From contig NC_091158.1 in the NCBI RefSeq assembly GCF_040958095.1, forward strand, positions 32,578,303 through 32,642,302: 64,000 bases of DNA, given 5' to 3'. Under the pieces are notes generated by a model that saw only the letters and a list, made by a program, of their open reading frames with translations, had not been told where the DNA came from and did not search any database. The DNA is from Procambarus clarkii (Eukaryota; Arthropoda; Malacostraca; Decapoda; Cambaridae). Shown in pieces: positions 46,889 through 59,199 of the stretch (the first letter of the stretch is position 1; the number at the start of each line of letters is the position of its first letter). The position numbers and the translations under genes were made by a program.

Positions 46889-47301
46889 CTATATTCTACC
46901 CACCTCAAGACTCCGCTCCAATATAGAAGCATCAAGAAATATGGACCAATAGGCTTTCTACAATCACTTCTATTCAATACCCATTGTTTCGTGTTCTGTC
47001 TTGTGTTGATGAAATTAATACCTTATTAAATACCACCTCACCCCATCCACCTCACTCAAATGTAGATATAAACAAATCGGAGATGTGTAAGTTCTATTCA
47101 TTTGTGTATGTTTAAACTAAAGTCTTTGAAAATGTAATAAGTTTTACGAAACGCGCTCAAGTGTCGCGTCAGACTAGAAATAAAAATGAATTTTGGAGAA
47201 TTGATTTTTGAATTACCACCAACAGTGAAAAGAAATGTACGAAAGATTGAGAAAATTCGTGTTAGAATTATTAATCTTACTTTTTCGGTCATATTTAATA
47301 A
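46806..47301 (-). repeat. Right pseudo-LTR of the Penelope element
   Basis: Inverted relative to the left copy. It overlaps the first codons of the RT frame. The outer end is TTTAATAA, followed by a 37-bp stretch and a TA tract at 47339. Confidence 0.92.
47121..47175 (+). ncRNA. Hammerhead-ribozyme-like fold in the right pseudo-LTR
   Basis: Stem I AGTCT (47121-47125) pairs with AGACT (47171-47175). Stem II GTAA (47134-47137) pairs with TTAC (47144-47147). GAA (47148-47150) follows, then stem III ACGCG (47151-47155) with CGCGT (47165-47169) and C at 47170, giving the GUC cleavage triplet. The remaining core TTGAAAAT differs from CUGANGA at two or three positions. Hammerheads are reported in Penelope pseudo-LTRs, which supports the idea; the degenerate core is the weak point. 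Confidence 0.5.
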
Positions 47302-47336
47302 TATATGTCTACAGGAAAGACTGCTACCAAAATATA

Positions 47337-47338
<2 letters not shown>

Positions 47339-47416
<78 letters not shown>
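47339..47416. repeat. (TA)n tract with one G interruption
   Basis: TA repeat right of the Penelope element, ending in TACAGTACTGTA. Confidence 0.95.
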
Positions 47417-47419
<3 letters not shown>

Positions 47420-48596
47420 TACTGTATATGAATCTGGCAATAATAATAGCCTTATTGTGATATTTGTATTATCTTATATCTGGTATTTTATAAACCAAAA
47501 CTTTGCATATATATGAGTGACTCCAGAATTTGTATTATAATGCGGAGTATTTCATCGAAGGCTTAATTACTAATATTTATTTCATTTGTTTACAAATGCC
47601 TTAATCTGACAATTTATTAATATAAAAGGATGTCTGCTTTTAAATTAGTGATTTAAAATTTGCTGTAAAGTCCTTAGTTTGAATATTGTTTAATTAATAA
47701 GTATATTTATGATCATTATTTGTCTGTATTATGAGGTGTAGGAGTAACCTATATGGTTTTGATTGGTCGTTTAATTTCTTGTCTTGATGGATGTGAATGA
47801 TGTGTAATTAATATTTATTTAGGTTCTATTATTAGTTCAAATTATATATATAGATAGAATAATGTGCAACAGTTGGCTCTTACTTAAAACCTGTTAATTA
47901 TAATATAATTATTAATTGACAATTTTCTCAACATTCCATTTGAATGTCCTCTTACTATAAGTGTTCTTTTAATTAACGCATAAATGATTTTCATGTAACA
48001 TTGTTTATTTACCCCGTGACAATGCTTCAGTATTTGTAAAGTCATAATTCCAGGTTGTTTATTTACCTCGTGACAATGCTTCAGTATTTGTAAAGTCATA
48101 ATTCCAGGTTATTAAGGTAACTGGAGAAGTAACAAACCCTGAATGTATGAATGTCAAAAGCATTTTGGTATGTGTGAAATATTCTTGTCTTGCAAGAACA
48201 CTGGCTTACATCTTATGAATATCAAAACCACTTCAAATTTATTGATGGTTCTTTTTACACTGCCAGTATTGACATGTCTGTTGTCAGGTCCTGGAAGACC
48301 CTATGGTGCTGCTGCTATCCTGTGACATAACAATATGCAATGTAAAGTTGAGGATGTCAATACTGTATCAGGGCTCACTCCTGCTATACTTGTCTCCTAT
48401 GGTGCTCAACAGTATTTGATTACTTGTGTGTATATGCATTGTTTCACAAGCAATATCAACTGTGCAGATGAGTATAGAAATGTATGGTCAGGAATATATC
48501 AATTGACTAATTTGTATCATAATCCTGAACTCATGGATGGTAGGTGATTTTTAACACTGATTTTTCCCGTCAAGATGTATACTTAAATTTGTTTAA
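47417..48596. other. AT-rich interval without a recognised gene
   Basis: No frame with recognisable similarity or good composition. It contains the short tandem duplication at 48001-48108. It ends where LINE D copy 4 begins. Confidence 0.6.
48001..48108. repeat. 54-bp tandem duplication
   Basis: Two adjacent copies of a 54-bp unit starting TTGTTTATTTACC, differing at about one position (CCCCGTG against CCTCGTG). A simple recent duplication. Confidence 0.9.
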
Positions 48597-48775
48597 TGCA
48601 CCCCCTCCCTGTCCGGCCTGTTGTTGCCGTGAGGGGGCTTGGTGCGTGGCTGCTGCATGGGACAGTCCTCTGCTCTTTTGTAGCCTTATGCTCCTCCTGC
48701 TGTCTTCACGAATTATGCTGGATGACTTTTCCTTTTCTTTATGTATCGTTTTTCTCCCCCTTCTCCTATCTCCTT
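48597..48775 (+). repeat. LINE D copy 4, 5' leader
   Basis: Matches 19481 onward (GTGAGGGGGCTTGG, GCCTTATGCTCCT, TTTTCC). It is cut by LINE E2 and resumes near 51346. Confidence 0.75.
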
Positions 48776-51345
48776 ACCTTGAGGTTACCTTGTGGTGCTT
48801 CCGGGGCTTAGCGTCCCTGCGGCCCGGTCATCGACCAGGCCTCCTGGTTGCCGGACTGATCAACCAGGCTGTTGGACGCGGCTGCTCGCAGCCTGACGTA
48901 TGAGTCACAGCCTGGTTGATCAGGTATCCTTTGGAGGTGCTTATCCAGTTCTCTCTTGAACACTGTGAGGGGTCGGCCAGTTATGCCCCTTATGTGTAGT
49001 GGAAGCGTGTTGAACAGTCTCGGACCTCTGATGTTGATAGAGTTCTCTCTCAGAGTACCAGTTGCACCTCTGTTTTACAACGGGGGTATTCTGCACATCC
49101 TGCCATGTCTTCTGGTCTCATGTGATGTTATTTCTGTGTGCAGGTTTGGGACCAGCCCCTCTAATATTTTCCAAGTGTAAATTATTATGTACCTCTCCCG
49201 CCTGCGCTCAAGGGAGTACAGTTTTAGGCTCTTTAGTCGGCCCCAATAGTTTAGATGTTTTACTGAGTGGATTCTAGCAGTAAAGGATCTCTGCACGCTC
49301 TCCAGGTCAGTAATTTCTCCAGCTTTGAAAGGTGCTGTCATTGTGCAGCAGTACTCCACTCTAGAGAGCACAAGCGTTTTGAAAAGTATCATCATCGGTA
49401 TAGCATCTCTAGTGTGAAAAGTTCTTGTTATCCAATCTGTCATTTTTCTTGCAGTTGTGACGGCTACTTTATTGTGTTCTTTAAAGGTAAGGTCTTCCGA
49501 CATGAGTACACCCAGATCCTTTACATTGCCTTTTCGTGCTATGTTATGATTTGCCTGAGTTTTGTACGTGGTTTCCGTTTTTATATTTTCAGTTTTTCCA
49601 TAGTGCATGAGCTGGAACTTATCTTCGTTAAACACCATATTATTTTCTGTAGCCCATAGAAAGACCTGATCTACATCTGACTGGAGGTTCGCCGTGTCCT
49701 CTGTGTTGCCTACTCTCATGAAGATCCTAGTGTCATCTGCAAAGGATGATACAGTGCTATAGGTTGTGTTCTTGTCTATGTCCGAAATGAGGATGAGAAA
49801 AAGTACTGGAGCAAGCACAGTACCCTGGGGGACTGAGCTCTTTACGGTTGATGGGCTGGATTTTATTTTGTTGACTATTACACATTGGGTTCTGTTGGTC
49901 AGGAAATTGTAGATCCATCTGCCTATTTTTCCGGTAATTCCTTTTGAACGCATTTTATGTGCAATAACACCATGGTCACATTTATCAAAAGCTTTTGCGA
50001 AATCTGTGTAAATTACATCCGCGTTATGTTTGTCTTCCATAGCATCTAATGCCATATCATAGTGGTCCAGCGACAGCGACAGGCAAGAGCGCCCTGTTCT
50101 GAAACCATGTTGTCCGGGGTTATGGAGTTGCTGTGATTCCATGTATTTTGTGATTTTACTAATTAACACTCTCTCAAAAATTTTTATGATGTGCGATGTT
50201 AGCGCTATCGGTCTGTAATTTTTTGCCTCTGCCTTATTTCCTCCTTTATGAAGTGGTGCTATCTCTGCTGTTTTTAGTATATCAGGAATAACGCCAGTAT
50301 CTAGGCTTTGTCTCCACAGAATGTGGAGGGCCTGCGATAGTGGTTTTTTACAGTTCTTTATGAATATGGAGTTCCAAGAATCCGGGTCTGGTGCAGAGTG
50401 CATAGGCATACTGTTTATGGCTTCTTCAAAATCCAGTGGGGATAGGGTGACGTCTGATATATGATTTGATGTTGGTATCGTATCCATGAAAAATTCATTT
50501 GGGTTATCAATCTTTAGTGTGTTTAATGGCTCGCTGAAAACAGAGTCGTACTGCGTCCTCAGTAGCTAGCTCATTTCTTTGTTGTCATCGGTGAAAGTTC
50601 CATCTCCCTTTCGCAGGGGCCCGATACTAGATATGGTTTTTTATCTTGATTTTGCATAGGAGAAAAAATATTTCGGATTTCTTTCTATTTCACTGATGGC
50701 CTTTTGCTCTCTTTGCCTCTCCTGGGTTTTGTATGATTCTTGTAGCTTCCGTTCAATTGTTTCTATTTCTCTACCTAACCTTCTTCGCCGTTCTTGAGAT
50801 AGGGTGCGACTCTCAAGTTGTTCTGCGATTCGTTTTCTTCGCCTATATAGGGAACGACGTTCCCGTTCCAATCTGCATCTCTTCCTCTTTTTTCTTAGAG
50901 GTATGCGGTTTGAACATATTTCTAGTGCTACTGAGCTTATTTTTTCCAGGCACTGGTTCAGGTTTGCATTTTCTAGCTGTTCTTCCCAGTTATTTCTGTG
51001 AAGTCCTGGTTTATTTGCTCCCAGTTTATCTGTTTATTATTGAAGTTGAATTTGCTGAAATCTCCTCCACCGGGAATCTGGACTGGTTTTGAAGGTCTAC
51101 TCCCCATGGTTGTCATAACTTCAATTAAGTTGTGATCTGAGTAACAGGTATTTGTAATCATTATGTTCCTGATCAATTCATCATTATTAGTGAAAATGAG
51201 GTCCAGCGTGTTCTCCTTCCTAGTTGGTTCTACTATTTGCTGGTTTAAGGCAAACCTGTCGCACATCCGTAGCAGGTCATTTGCATGTGCCTGTTCATTT
51301 AGGCTACTTCCTGGTATTCTTTCTGATATTACTGTATTAGCCAGG
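48776..51345 (-). mobile_element. LINE E2, CR1-like, 5'-truncated
   Basis: The minus strand carries the endonuclease end, a charged linker, a nearly complete RT and a 3' UTR whose last bases are ...CAAGGTAACCTCAAGGTAAG. The same 3' terminal 125 bp occur alone at 56183-56306, confirming the end. It interrupts LINE D copy 4. A target duplication was not identified; the right limit is approximate. Confidence 0.85.
49075..51266 (-). pseudogene. LINE E2 ORF2: endonuclease end and reverse transcriptase
   Basis: The longest clean stretch (470 residues, 50487 to 49075) holds MPMHSAPDPDSWNSIFIKNC, NYRPIALTSHIIKIFERVL, DVIYTDFAKAFDKCDHGVI with the first aspartate, SSVPQGTVLAPVLFLILISD, the catalytic FADDTRIFM, NMVFNEDKFQLMHYGK, LGVLMSEDLTFKEH and a C-terminal LYSLERRRERYIIIYTWKIL. 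Upstream in the same frame are two stops, TAG at 50566-50568 and TAA at 50641-50643, preceded by the charged stretch MERERRSLYRRRKRIAEQLE. The endonuclease end (VEPTRKENTLDLIFTNNDEL, CYSDHNLIEV) at 50973-51266 is in another frame. The RT core residues are all intact, so decay is slight. Confidence 0.9.
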
Positions 51346-51938
51346 TGCTTTCATTTCAGGTGCCGTAGGTGCCGTAGGTTGTCGACCTTTTTCCTGTTTT
51401 GATTATTATTTTGGCCTTATTCTGTTTTGATGCCCAGGTTTGAGGAGGCATACTCTCTCACCCATAAAACTGTGGTACCCAATGTCTCGAGCATGGAGGA
51501 CGCTTTTATTGTCAATCCTCCTTTCGTCGCTGAACCCGATCTTGACAGACTGACGGTTCTTAAGGTGGCAATTGTGGGGGGGAGGGGGGTGTATCCTCAA
51601 GACGCACCCTTGAGGGGCCCCCAGCAAGACCGGCAACATGTCATTGTGTGTCCTGTCCTCTAACTGTGGCTCTGTGGTGGGTGTGGGGGCACATTCGTGA
51701 ATGAAAGTCTTCTCTCTCGTTTCCATGACGATGACTCCTGTTCCTGTTATGACTTCTCGGGCTCGTGGGGTGGACGACCAGGTCCCCTCGAGTCGGACTG
51801 TGTGGGGAAGATCGGGCTCTGTAGTCCCTGCTATATTGGGCCCAGACCTAGCTCCTCTGACCCTCCTGACTACTCCCCTCAGCTCCCCTCCTCTGTAGTT
51901 GGGTTGAGCCCTAAGCTCCCAGTGGTGACCACCTTGTC
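51346..51938 (+). repeat. LINE D copy 4, leader continued
   Basis: Contains CTCTCACCCATAAAACTGTGG and GGGTTGAGCCCTAAGCTCCC, matching copies 1 and 2. It ends at GACCACCTTGTC, where the long-TIR element is inserted, and continues CTTGTCCCCCTAG at 63435. Joined, the order agrees with copy 2 near 30580. Confidence 0.82.
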
Positions 51939-52251
51939 AGTAGTGTAAAAGGAGACAAATTGAGGTAAAATTTTTCAGAAACGGTTGGGCACTTCCATGC
52001 CGACTTGACCCTGGCGGGCGGGTTCGTCCAACCCTCTTGTTTTAGGTGGTTAGGTTAGGGCACAGTCAGCGCGCTCCTGGCTGGCTGGCGGGGGTTGGGT
52101 GGTGGTTTCCCCTGGGGTCCCGGGGGGCCCATCACCCAGGGTGTACCTGAGGAACTGGTGCCCTATCCTAACCTGTTTTCTTGCACGATTCGTCGCTTTG
52201 CTTTAAGATGAGTCTAGGGCCTCAAGAAGGGGGTCTCTACTTATGAGAGGT

Positions 52252-52560
52252 ACCGAGGATGAATGTTCAATAGTTGGAAACCAAAAAAATACACTGGTGA
52301 AAGGCGTATAAACGTTTTTGGAGTATTTTAATGGCATGAGCAAAATACACGATTTGTCCCGGGGGTGTTACGAGAGTACTACGGTATCAATTTGGGGGCC
52401 CTTACTTTTGAATGGATCAGAGGGTGAATGTTCAATAGATTCAAACCAAGAAACACAGTTGAAAGCGAATATAGAAGTTTTTGGAGTACTTTAATGAGGC
52501 TATGACTGAATAGTATAGGAAGCCCTTGGGCACAGCTCCATTTTCTGTAATGGTCAGAGG
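52252..52560. repeat. Two subterminal direct repeats of about 163 bp, left arm
   Basis: Each unit has a CGATTCGTC/CGATTTGTC-like start, a TATTGAACATTCA-related segment (reverse here) and GTATTTTAATG/GTACTTTAATG. The mirrored units are at 62869-63190. Confidence 0.6.
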
Positions 52561-52579
52561 TGGATAACCCCAGTGGGGG

Positions 52580-52804
52580 TCAAGCATACAAGGGGGGGTC
52601 AAGATTCCTTACAAAGACCAAGTTTGGATATATAGGTGTAGTAAGCCTTATCTTGAATTTGCATGATACTGTGGGGTACATTGACATGAAGGGCGAGTCA
52701 TAGAACAGGATCTGCATGTGAGATGGGTCATATTGGGGTTTTAAAGAAGTTAAGATAGCTTTAAAGAGTCCTGTGTGCTTGATAGTGGGGAAATGTTCAG
52801 TCAA
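52580..52804 (-). pseudogene. Left-arm copy of the subterminal reading frame, frameshifted
   Basis: Reads MTEHFPTIKHTGLFKAILTS and onward to VRNLDPP, then leaves the frame because a run of seven G (minus-strand C) stands where the right arm has six. Otherwise the same as 62570-62932. Confidence 0.55.
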
Positions 52805-53710
52805 TAATTCTCGTGTTTTGAATCTGAATGAGGGGTCTTAGTTTGCGTTCTAGTCGTAAAATGAGTTCCTTAGTATATTTGCTATGGAAAATGAGCTTTC
52901 AGTACTCTATATAATTTGAAATGAGGTCAAGAAAGACATGTTTATGTGCGAGAAGAGTCAGGTTGGAAACTGTTTATTCCAGTCATCCCCCCCTGGCTTT
53001 GCTCCGTTTTCTGTAGCTAAAGTAAAGATTCCATTTTCTGTGGCATTCAGTTGATTACTGGTGAAAAAGGCATACTTGAATTTGTATGGGTCTAACCTGT
53101 TTATAGATTTTATAGATATATTTTTCGGGCCTCAAATTAGATTTTAATATGAAAAATAGCATCAAATGTATGTCTATCTTTTGTAATAAACGTTACAAGC
53201 ATTAACAATACCTATGATATTTCATAGAATACGAAAAGAAGTTTAAATAGTGGGGCCTCAGCCATATTGTGTTGGGTTTGACACTCCAAACATTAATTTG
53301 ACACTCGTAAATATATTATAAAGGAAAGTAGTTGAGTGGTTTAAGCAATTTAATACGTACTGGGAATCTGTTCGTATTCTGTATGAAATTTCATTTTTTA
53401 ACATCATAATAGTTTTCAGCTATTGTGGTGGGGGCCCAATAACTTCATATAGCGCAACGACTGGCGCTATCTGTTGCTATGAAATGCTTTTTGAAATCAT
53501 GTGTTAAAATTTAAAAGTCGACAGTTGCCATTTATGTCAGTGCCGTGGTATATCAAGCGCAAAGGTTTTCAGAAAATGTTACACCTCCACCTTTCAAAAA
53601 GTGAAAAGATGAATTCATTTTGGCATTACTGTCATTACTTTGGAAGTTTTTTAATTATAGCACATGCTTAAACAAACTCGCTCGCATAAACAAACTCATT
53701 TTTTTTTGTT

Positions 53711-54055
53711 TAACTTACACAAATAAACCCAGGGCTTTCACATTCGCGCAAAATACTTAGTCCCCCCTAAACTTAAAACAGTTGCACAATCTTACTTAAA
53801 CACCTTGCTAAACTCTTATACACAAACAAAAACTCAATTTTTAACTTACACAAATAAACCCAGGGCTTTCACATTCGTGCAAAATACTTAGTCCCCCCTA
53901 AACTTAAAACAGTTGCACAATCTTACTTAAACACATTGCTAAACTCTTATACACAAACAAAAACTCAATTTTTAACTTACACAAATAAACACGGGCTTTG
54001 CACATTCACACAAAAAAATGCTTAGTCCCCCCTAGACTTGAACACTCACAATCTT
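53711..54055. repeat. 129-bp tandem array, left arm, about three units
   Basis: Units include AAATAAACCCAGGGCTTTCA, CTTAGTCCCCCCTAAACTTA and CACAAACAAAAACTCAATTT. The innermost unit is a variant (CACGGGCTTTGCACATTC). The right arm has about five units (61052-61670). Confidence 0.92.
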
Positions 54056-54101
54056 ACGGTGCTTTAATTTCCAAAGCCTTCCAAACCTGCACTGGGTCCT
54101 G

Positions 54102-55034
54102 CCCAGCAGACTGCGGCTGGATGGGTTACAATTGAGCCAAAAACAGTTGGTCAGGGCGAGATACGGCCTCATTTTTAGAGACATTTACTATAGCAAAAGC
54201 TTGAACGTCGAGAACTGAATGCGGGCCTGCACGAGAGTTGTTCTTGGCACTTAAATGTTTAGAGATTAAAATACATAGAATCTGCAAGAGCCCACCCAAG
54301 TCGCTCACACGGGCAATAGACATGTTTTTTCGCCCAAGTGTATTTATTTAAAATAAAAATATGTCAGATAGAAACATTTTCGCATTGCTATTATATTTAC
54401 CTTATAAAGCCTCTTTATAAAAATGATATGCCACTGCGTATTATGATTGTTTTATAATAAATATTGCATAAATACTTACACGATTTCATAAACAAAAATT
54501 ATTTTAATGAGCCATGTTAGGAAGGCATCATCATTACAATAAATGCAAACTTTTAAACTAACTAAAAAGATATATCTCATAGAGGAAGATTTATTCTTCA
54601 AGATATATGATATTGTATAAGAGTTTCATTCTGTATCAAAAGGTTGCCAATGTTTTCAAAACTCTGGCCTACAAATTTTTTTTTTAAGGTTTTCCGAGGG
54701 AGTAAATCTTGCTTCCTCTCTTTCTCCCACGTGTGTCCTCATTTGGACCTGATGCAGAGTAACCTTCGTGCAAGTCCTGACTCAGTTCCCCAACCTCCAA
54801 ACTATTGGACATTGCAAAATTTCACTAAATAATGCGGTATTTTAGTTGCCCCCTCTAATTATAGAGATTTTAATCTCTAAACATTTGAGTGTCAAGAACA
54901 ACTCTCGTGCAGGCCCGCGTTCAGTCCCTGACCAAGCTTTTTTCTATAGTAAATGTCTCTAAAATGAGGCCGTATCTCGCCCTGACCAACTGTTTTTGGC
55001 TCAATTGTAACCCATCCAGCAGCAGTCTGCTGGA
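54102..55034. repeat. Inner inverted repeat of the left arm
   Basis: Segment 54102-54271 returns inverted at 54866-55034, about 590 bp apart, with ACTGCxGCTGGATGGGTTAC, CAAAAACAGTTGGTCAGGGC and GCACGAGAGTTGTTCTTG. The arm therefore contains its own hairpin. The mirrored pair in the right arm is at about 60070-61005. Confidence 0.88.
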
Positions 55035-55139
55035 TAGAAGGGCAGTGGGCCTGATAAAAATAAAAAAAAAATAAAAACATAAATTGTTAGACTAGCTCTT
55101 TACATATGCTAGTTGTTTAATTTATTAACTGCTTCTAAT

Positions 55140-56046
55140 GCGATGATGATGCAAGAGGAGCCAGTACACATCTATGGATCAACCAATAAAAGCAGCAGAC
55201 TTCTAGATGTTACTACTGCTCGGCTTAGCCCCCCCCCCCCCGTAGCAAGATGGGAATTGGGGGGGGGGCTTCATTAATAAAATGAATTAATACTAACATT
55301 CAATTATATATTCTCAAACTTATGCAAAAAAACCTTTACAATCACATTTGCAAAACTTGCACAAATTAATTTTGGCAATTTCGTTTACCCATTATTTGTT
55401 TGTTTTTCTTGCTTGAGCCAAAAATGAATTGTTGGGTTCATTACCAGAGTCCATTTCCCACCGTGGTAACCCTTTCCACTACCCGCCCCACATGATGGGA
55501 TTCATAATAAATGAACTAAACTAGCATTCAATTATATTCTCAACAAACTTATGCAACCCCCATACAATTACATTAGCAAGCTAACACAAATTCATTGAGC
55601 AAGTTTAACTATTCGCATACTTTGCATCATTATATAATGGAATACGAAAAGGAAATTCGCAGAATTCAGAGATAACACCATCAATGGAGTCCAAGAAATA
55701 CGCTTGTACTTCATTCATAATGATGCGCTGCCAGGAATATTAGCAAAGTAACCAAAATATTTGCTTATTGTATGTATGTGCAGGATGCACATGACTCCGG
55801 TTAGGCGGTTGTGGAGAGAGACCAGCAACTGCAGACTCCCCATAGTCGTAAAAATGCCTTGCATAGAGACCGTTGCAAGCCTCTTGTTGAATCACTTAGG
55901 GTGCATATATATGTGTGTGTGTGTGTGTGTGTGTATGTAGCAGTGACAATCGTGTAACGAGCTTTCAAGAGATTGTCACTTACATAGCTAAACAATATGT
56001 AGGGTTCAGTTTCCAAATCAATTATGCGGCTCTCGAACCCTTTTCC
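55140..56046 (+). pseudogene. LINE C fossil in the left arm
   Basis: MQEEPVHIYGS, a stretch RLLDVTTARL, then after a C/G-rich insertion, NYSHTLHHYIMEYEK-like codons, a LINE C-type 3' UTR with (TG)n at 55911-55934 and the GCTAAACAATATGTAGGGTT end block follow the order of LINE C at 13140-13720 and 15662-15853. It is heavily decayed. Its mirror lies in the right arm. Confidence 0.8.
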
Positions 56047-56182
56047 CCCGCTACATGCGGGAGATCCCTTTTATTTTCAGCTAAAATATGCATTATATTC
56101 AGGGGGGTTCGCCGTGTCATAGCACAACCAAAAGCCCAATATACTCCCCTAAACTTTCCCTATACGTCAACTTTTCCATTGT

Positions 56183-56306
56183 ACGTCAGGCTGCGAGCAG
56201 CCGCGTCCAACAGCCTGGTTGATCAGTCCGGCAACCAGGAGGCCTGGTCGACGACCGGGCCGCGGGGACGCTAAGCCCCGGAAGCACCTCAAGGTAACCT
56301 CAAGGT
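56183..56306 (+). repeat. LINE E2 3'-terminal fragment
   Basis: Contains GGCTGCGAGCAGCCGCGTCC and GCCTGGTCGACGACCGGGCC and ends CTCAAGGTAACCTCAAGGTA. It corresponds to the end of LINE E2 at 48776-48900 in the opposite strand. It splits a unit of the core tandem repeat. Confidence 0.85.
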
Positions 56307-56347
56307 ATCCCATCTAAATTTAAAAAAAATGCATTTCCAATACCCAA

Positions 56348-57000
<653 letters not shown>

Positions 57001-57044
57001 TGTCCCTCCCCCTCCCCCACCCACCCCCAGGAATAGGCCTGATT

Positions 57045-58290
57045 TGTTCAAGCCAAAGCCCAATTCACCCGAGTTTTCTCTATCTCATCTAAAAATAACG
57101 TTCATTTCCAATGCCCATTATCCAGCCACCACATATTCCCCATTCCCAAGACCATTTCATAGTGTTAGTGCTGTGGCCATCTACCTAATTTCATCCCAAT
57201 TAATGACAATTCCCCATTAAATATTGGCAAAAATATGCCAAATCATATCACAGCCAAAGCCCATTTCACCCAAGTTTTACCTATCCCATATAAATTTAAT
57301 GTGCATTTTCAATATCTAATATCCAGGTGCCCTATGTCACGCCCTATTCCCAAGACCATTTCATAGCGCAGTGTCCATCCAGCTGTTTCCAAATATCCAG
57401 ATGTGTTTATATATCTTCACTCCTACGAAACCAGACCTAACCTAACACACAGCTAAGGCCAAATTTATCCCAATTTAATCCAATTTCCACCTAATTTGAT
57501 CCAATTTATTCAAATTTAATCCAATTCCCGCCAAATTTACCCGAGTTTACCATTTCATAGCACAACCAAAGCCCCAATTTGACCAAGTTTCACCTATCCC
57601 AATTAAATTTAATGTGAATCTTCAATATCAGGTCGCCCCCCAATGTCACAGCCTATTCCCAAAGACCATTTCATAGTAATAGTGCAGTGTTCATCTAGCC
57701 ATTTCCATGTTCCAGATGTATTTATATATCATCAAACCTACCAAAAGCAGACCTAACCCAATACGGCTAAGGCCAAATTTAACCAAATTTTCCCCAATTT
57801 AAGATAATTTCCACCTAATTTGCCACAATTTTATCCAATTTCCACCAAATTTTACCATAGTTCACCTTATCATAGCACAGCCAAAGCCCCAGTTTGTCCA
57901 AGTTTCACCCATTCCATATAACTTTTATGTGTATTTCCAGTATCCAATATCCAGTGGTCGATGTCATACTTCATTCCCAGAGACCATTTCATAGTGATAG
58001 TGTAGGGTCTGACGAGCCACTTCCAATATAGATGCGTTTATATACATCAATCCTACCTAAAAACCAGACCCAACCCGAACATGGCTAAGACCAAATTTAA
58101 CCAAATGTATCACAATTTAAGACAATTTCAACCTAATTTGCCCCAATTTATCCAAATTTAAGACATTTTCTACCAAATTTACCCGATTTTACGTATTATA
58201 GCAAGGTCAATGCCCAATTTTCCCCCCAAGTTTCGCCTATTCCATACACTGCAAATTTAAGGCGCATTTTCAATATGCAGTCCAATAATC
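57045..58290. repeat. Degenerate tandem repeat, about 310-325 bp period, in the core
   Basis: Units begin near 57051, 57254, 57562, 57880 and 58205 at CAxAGCCxAAGCCC. Each has a TTTCACCTATCCCATATAAA-like stretch, AATATCCAATATCCAG, GACCATTTCATAGT, GTTTATATATC and a run of AATTTAxCCAAATT. Another partial unit precedes 56183 (CATAGCACAACCAAAAGCCC). It has no coding potential. Confidence 0.82.
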
Positions 58291-58690
58291 TCGACTGTTT
58301 TCTTTTTTTTTATTTGTTAGTTATGGATCTTTGTTAAATATTGTATTTTATATTCTTAGAAAAGTATTTGTTTGGATATTAACCCAACCACCCGGTACCC
58401 TAACCTGCGTGGATCTTTGCCGAATATTCCTGTCAATGTTGTTTATGGACTCAACAACCCTGAAGCTAACCTGCCTTGACCTGACGTTAATTGTTGCACC
58501 TTCTTTTTTTGGGGGGAAAGTGATGTTTTTGCATCAACCCAACTGCCCTTGCCCATACCTCTGATACCAAAAATCTTGGTTCCATATATGGTATCTTATT
58601 CTTGGGACACAGCCAATCCATCCCAACCTAACCTCTATTAACTATGGGTTTAATGACCATTTTTCTCTACATCAGTTCAAACACAACCCA

Positions 58691-59046
58691 ACCTCATATA
58701 AATGGATCTGAACTCCATTTGTACACATGTTCTTAGGAAACATGATAAGATTCGCCATATCTCTATCATTAAATAATAAAAATTTTCCTTAACCTAGCCT
58801 ATAATCCCCCCCCCCCCCCAATTGGGACAAATTTGTGTTAGATTTGGGTTATATTAAGCTAATGTGAAAATATATTCCTACTTTAATTCTTTAATATCCA
58901 TAATTTGCCAGAATTTTGAGGGGGGGGGGGATTATAGGCTAGGTTAAGGAAAAATTGTATTATTTAATGATAGAGATATGGCGAATCTTATCATGTTTCC
59001 TAAGAACATGTGTACAAATGGAGTTCAGATCCATTTATATGAGGTT
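58691..59046. repeat. Hairpin with C/G homopolymer tracts at the core-arm junction
   Basis: Arm 58691-58804 (CCTCATATAAATGGATCTGA onward) returns inverted at 58929-59046. The arms end in C14 (about 58807-58820) and G10-12 (about 58920-58930). The right arm of the whole element starts directly after it. Confidence 0.88.
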
Positions 59047-59047
59047 G

Positions 59048-59153
59048 AAAAGGGTTCGAGAGCCGCATAATTGATTTGGAAACTGAACCCTACATATTGT
59101 TTAGCTATGTAAGTGACAATCTCTTGAAAGCTCGTTACACGATTGTCACTGCT

Positions 59154-59199
<46 letters not shown>

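Larger units (their letters stand above)
51939..56046 (+). repeat. Left terminal inverted repeat, 4.1 kb
   Basis: Matches 59048-63434 in reverse. The arms differ by scattered substitutions, short indels and the number of 129-bp units (three here, five there), so they are not an exact assembly mirror. The inner limit is at CGAACCCTTTT. Confidence 0.93.

Noticed and set aside
53711..54055. CRISPR-like array in the 129-bp repeats
   Set aside because: Units are contiguous without unique spacers and the genome is eukaryotic.
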